A stretch of 8,283 nucleotides of DNA from Chloroflexota bacterium (GTDB taxonomy: Bacteria > Chloroflexota > Anaerolineae > J102): positions 1 to 8,283 of the forward strand of contig JAADFV010000064.1 of assembly GCA_013152695.1 (NCBI GenBank). The letters run 5' to 3'. Position numbers and translations under genes: made by a program. Shown here in pieces: positions 7,033-8,283 of the stretch; the first letter of the stretch is position 1, and every line of letters starts with the position of its first letter. Under the pieces are notes generated by a model, which was not told where the DNA came from, made no database searches, and saw only the letters and a program-made list of their open reading frames with translations.

Positions 7033-7071
7033 TGTCAGACATCAACTGACATGAGAAAATCGAAAATGTCA
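7033..7071. promoter_or_regulatory. Cluster of TGTCA/TGACA half-sites, candidate operator
   Basis: TGTCAG (7033-7038) and CTGACA (7046-7051) form a perfect 6-bp inverted repeat with a 7-nt spacer. A shorter 9-bp palindrome, TGTCAGACA (7033-7041), is nested inside it, and a further TGTCA lies at 7067-7071. A fifth half-site, also TGTCA, is at 7197-7201. The cluster lies between the -10 of the dehydrogenase promoter (7123-7128) and its start codon at 7016, in what would be the 5' leader, a position suited to repression. No regulator gene is in the window and I cannot assign a family. Confidence 0.35.
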
Positions 7072-7122
7072 TGGAGATCGTTAGCTTCAAAATACGTACA
7101 AGACGCATTCTGCTTCTTGATA

Positions 7123-7128
7123 AGTATA
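7123..7128 (-). promoter_or_regulatory. -10 box of the acyl-CoA dehydrogenase promoter
   Basis: The minus strand reads TATACT, five of six matches to TATAAT. The hexamer 17 nt upstream (TGCCCA) is a poor -35, so activation or an alternative sigma factor is possible. The start site would be near 7116, giving a leader of about 100 nt before the ATG at 7016 that holds the inverted repeats at 7033-7071. Confidence 0.4.
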
Positions 7129-7185
7129 CCGCAAATTATGATTTTTGGGCATGGGGCACTTGCCTCCCTGATGCGGTTGGCCTAT

Positions 7186-7209
7186 TCTGAATAAACTGTC
7201 ATCTTCAGA
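7186..7209. repeat. Inverted repeat TCTGAA-N12-TTCAGA in the divergent region
   Basis: TCTGAA (7186-7191) and TTCAGA (7204-7209) are perfect 6-bp arms with a 12-nt spacer. The repeat is upstream of both divergent promoters: about 37 nt before the plus-strand -10 and about 58 nt before the minus-strand -10. It could be a shared regulator site; chance occurrence is not excluded. Confidence 0.25.
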
Positions 7210-7245
7210 CAAACGCTGCTTCATGTCCTTTTCACACGAAAGCGC

Positions 7246-7251
7246 TATACT
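7246..7251 (+). promoter_or_regulatory. -10 box of the secreted CBM9/DNRLRE gene, implying a leaderless mRNA
   Basis: TATACT matches the sigma-70 -10 at five of six positions and ends 6 nt before the ATG at 7258, so the predicted transcription start falls on or next to the A of the start codon. No Shine-Dalgarno precedes the ATG, which agrees with a leaderless transcript. No good -35 lies at the usual distance. Confidence 0.45.
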
Positions 7252-7257
7252 CAAAAT

Positions 7258-8283
7258 ATGTCGCGTTATCTTCTCCCCACGTGTATCCTGATTGTCAGTT
7301 TGCTTTTTCTGATTCTGCCTTCTGTGTGGGCCGTTACGCCTGAGGGCAACGGCCGCACGGTTGCTGTGCCCTGGGTCGATAGGGCGCCCACCATCGATGG
7401 CGATCTCACCGATTGGCCCTCGACACCGGTGCTCGGTCTCGATGCATTCAGTGCTGCGCACAAAGAGGGACAACCCCCCTTTCCCGACCCTGCAGATGCC
7501 TCGATGCAACTGAGCATGGTCTGGGACGCCACGTATTTGTATGTAGCTATGCGGGTTCAGGACGATGTTCTTGTCAATGATTCGGGGGCAGCCGTGTGGC
7601 AGGATGATGAAATCGAGCTCGGCTTCGATGGCAACCACAATTTTGCTGGCCCCGACGCCGTCGATCATCAATTTACCTTCAACCCAGATGGCCGCATCAC
7701 CGATTTTGCCGTGCCTACGGAGGTTTTGCAAGCGGTGATTACGCCCACGGCGACAGGATGGACAGTGGAAGCGGCAATCCCCCTCAGCCTCTTTCGTGGC
7801 AGCGGACTGCGCAATGGAGACAAGATTGGTTTCACCTTCGCCCTGCGCGATGACGATGATGGCGGTAGCTGGGATCACAAATTCTTGTGGCAGGGGGTCT
7901 CTACCAGCGAACATTGGGAGCAGTTCGGCGCCCTACAATTCGTACAAGGCCCCATCCGCAACACTGCTCTGCTGCGCCTGGGTGAAAACGGCTATCACAG
8001 CATGGTCGACACCTGGATCAACTCCTTCGAGACTGAAACCAACTATGCCGATCACGATGTTTTAGAAGCCCGGAGCACAGGACAGGCCGCAGCCCTCTTT
8101 TATTTCGACCTCAGCCCCCTTCCAACAGAAGCCTCTATCGAGCAGGCAACCTTTCAACTCCATACTCGTGATCGCTCTAACAGCAATGCTGCAGACTTCG
8201 CGATCTACGGGCTCAGACGTTATTGGGATGTCGGTACAGTGACTTGGGAACAGGCCAACACCAATACTCACTGGGGCCAGGCC
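7258..8283 (+). CDS. Secreted protein with CBM9-like and DNRLRE domains, N-terminal part (runs off the right edge)
   Basis: The reading frame is open for 342 codons from ATG 7258 to the last base, so the C-terminus is missing. Residues 1-25 are a signal peptide: short basic start MSRYLLPT, hydrophobic core CILIVSLLFLILP, and a likely signal-peptidase I site after SVWA. Residues about 35-232 resemble a carbohydrate-binding family 9 beta-sandwich: PTIDGDLTDW (44-53) is the typical opening, followed by LSMVWDATYLYVAMRVQDD (85-103), WQDDEIELGFD (114-124) and the closing GWTVEAAIPLSLF (167-179). From about 235 a DNRLRE domain (CBM96-like) begins: LLRLGENGYHSMVDTWINS, then AAALFYFDLSPLP with EASIEQATFQLHT, and YWDVGTVTWEQANT. 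Both modules are common in extracellular or surface proteins that bind polysaccharides; no catalytic domain is visible yet. The gene is divergent from the dehydrogenase and has its own -10 box. Confidence 0.85.
   Translation, partial: MSRYLLPTCILIVSLLFLILPSVWAVTPEGNGRTVAVPWVDRAPTIDGDLTDWPSTPVLGLDAFSAAHKEGQPPFPDPADASMQLSMVWDATYLYVAMRVQDDVLVNDSGAAVWQDDEIELGFDGNHNFAGPDAVDHQFTFNPDGRITDFAVPTEVLQAVITPTATGWTVEAAIPLSLFRGSGLRNGDKIGFTFALRDDDDGGSWDHKFLWQGVSTSEHWEQFGALQFVQGPIRNTALLRLGENGYHSMVDTWINSFETETNYADHDVLEARSTGQAAALFYFDLSPLPTEASIEQATFQLHTRDRSNSNAADFAIYGLRRYWDVGTVTWEQANTNTHWGQA

Noticed and set aside
7087..7914. 275-codon open frame on the minus strand
   Set aside because: It lies antisense to the clear secreted-protein gene and covers the divergent promoter region. 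Its translation shows no recognisable domain and is low in the patterning of a real protein; it is a shadow frame.

Overview
The window looks like a piece of a Chloroflexota (Anaerolineae/Caldilineae-like) chromosome. This is inferred from the family resemblance of the proteins, not from a marker gene. The N-terminus of the leftmost gene resembles the R3H-domain ATPases typical of that phylum, the neighbouring tandem GNAT-like protein looks familiar from the same group, and the rightmost gene encodes a secreted protein joining CBM9-like and DNRLRE modules. Base composition is balanced, and three of the eight genes use TTG or GTG starts. No mobile element, tRNA, rRNA or CRISPR array is visible.

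Layout. Seven genes lie on the minus strand and are read from right to left. From upstream to downstream these are: an AidB-type acyl-CoA dehydrogenase (5265-7016); a small DUF971 protein with a complete Cys3His zinc-site pattern (4924-5262), starting 2 nt after the dehydrogenase stop; an M23/LytM metallopeptidase without a signal peptide (4152-4868); proB (2929-4053); proA (1579-2841); a tandem GNAT-like protein (417-1445); and the first 88 codons of an R3H-type ATPase (1-266). The gaps from the dehydrogenase to proA are 2, 55, 98 and 87 nt with no convincing terminator, so these five genes may share a transcript. A good extended -10 promoter at 1491-1518 probably restarts transcription for the GNAT-like and R3H pair.

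On the right, a 241-nt divergent intergenic region separates the dehydrogenase from a plus-strand gene (7258-8283, running off the end). That gene encodes a signal peptide, a CBM9-like beta-sandwich and the start of a DNRLRE domain. Each side has a TATACT -10 box. The plus-strand box lies 6 nt before the ATG, which implies a leaderless mRNA. The region also holds inverted repeats built from TGTCA/TGACA half-sites, which may be operators.

Function. ProB and ProA carry out the first two steps of proline synthesis from glutamate. The dehydrogenase and DUF971 protein look like a metabolic pair (flavin-dependent acyl-CoA oxidation plus a possible metal or Fe-S accessory). The M23 protein should cut or bind peptidoglycan but has no visible export signal. 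Most of the window is ordinary housekeeping sequence. The points worth a second look are the dehydrogenase-DUF971 coupling, the leaderless M23 protein, the degenerate tandem GNAT protein and the repeats in the divergent promoter region.
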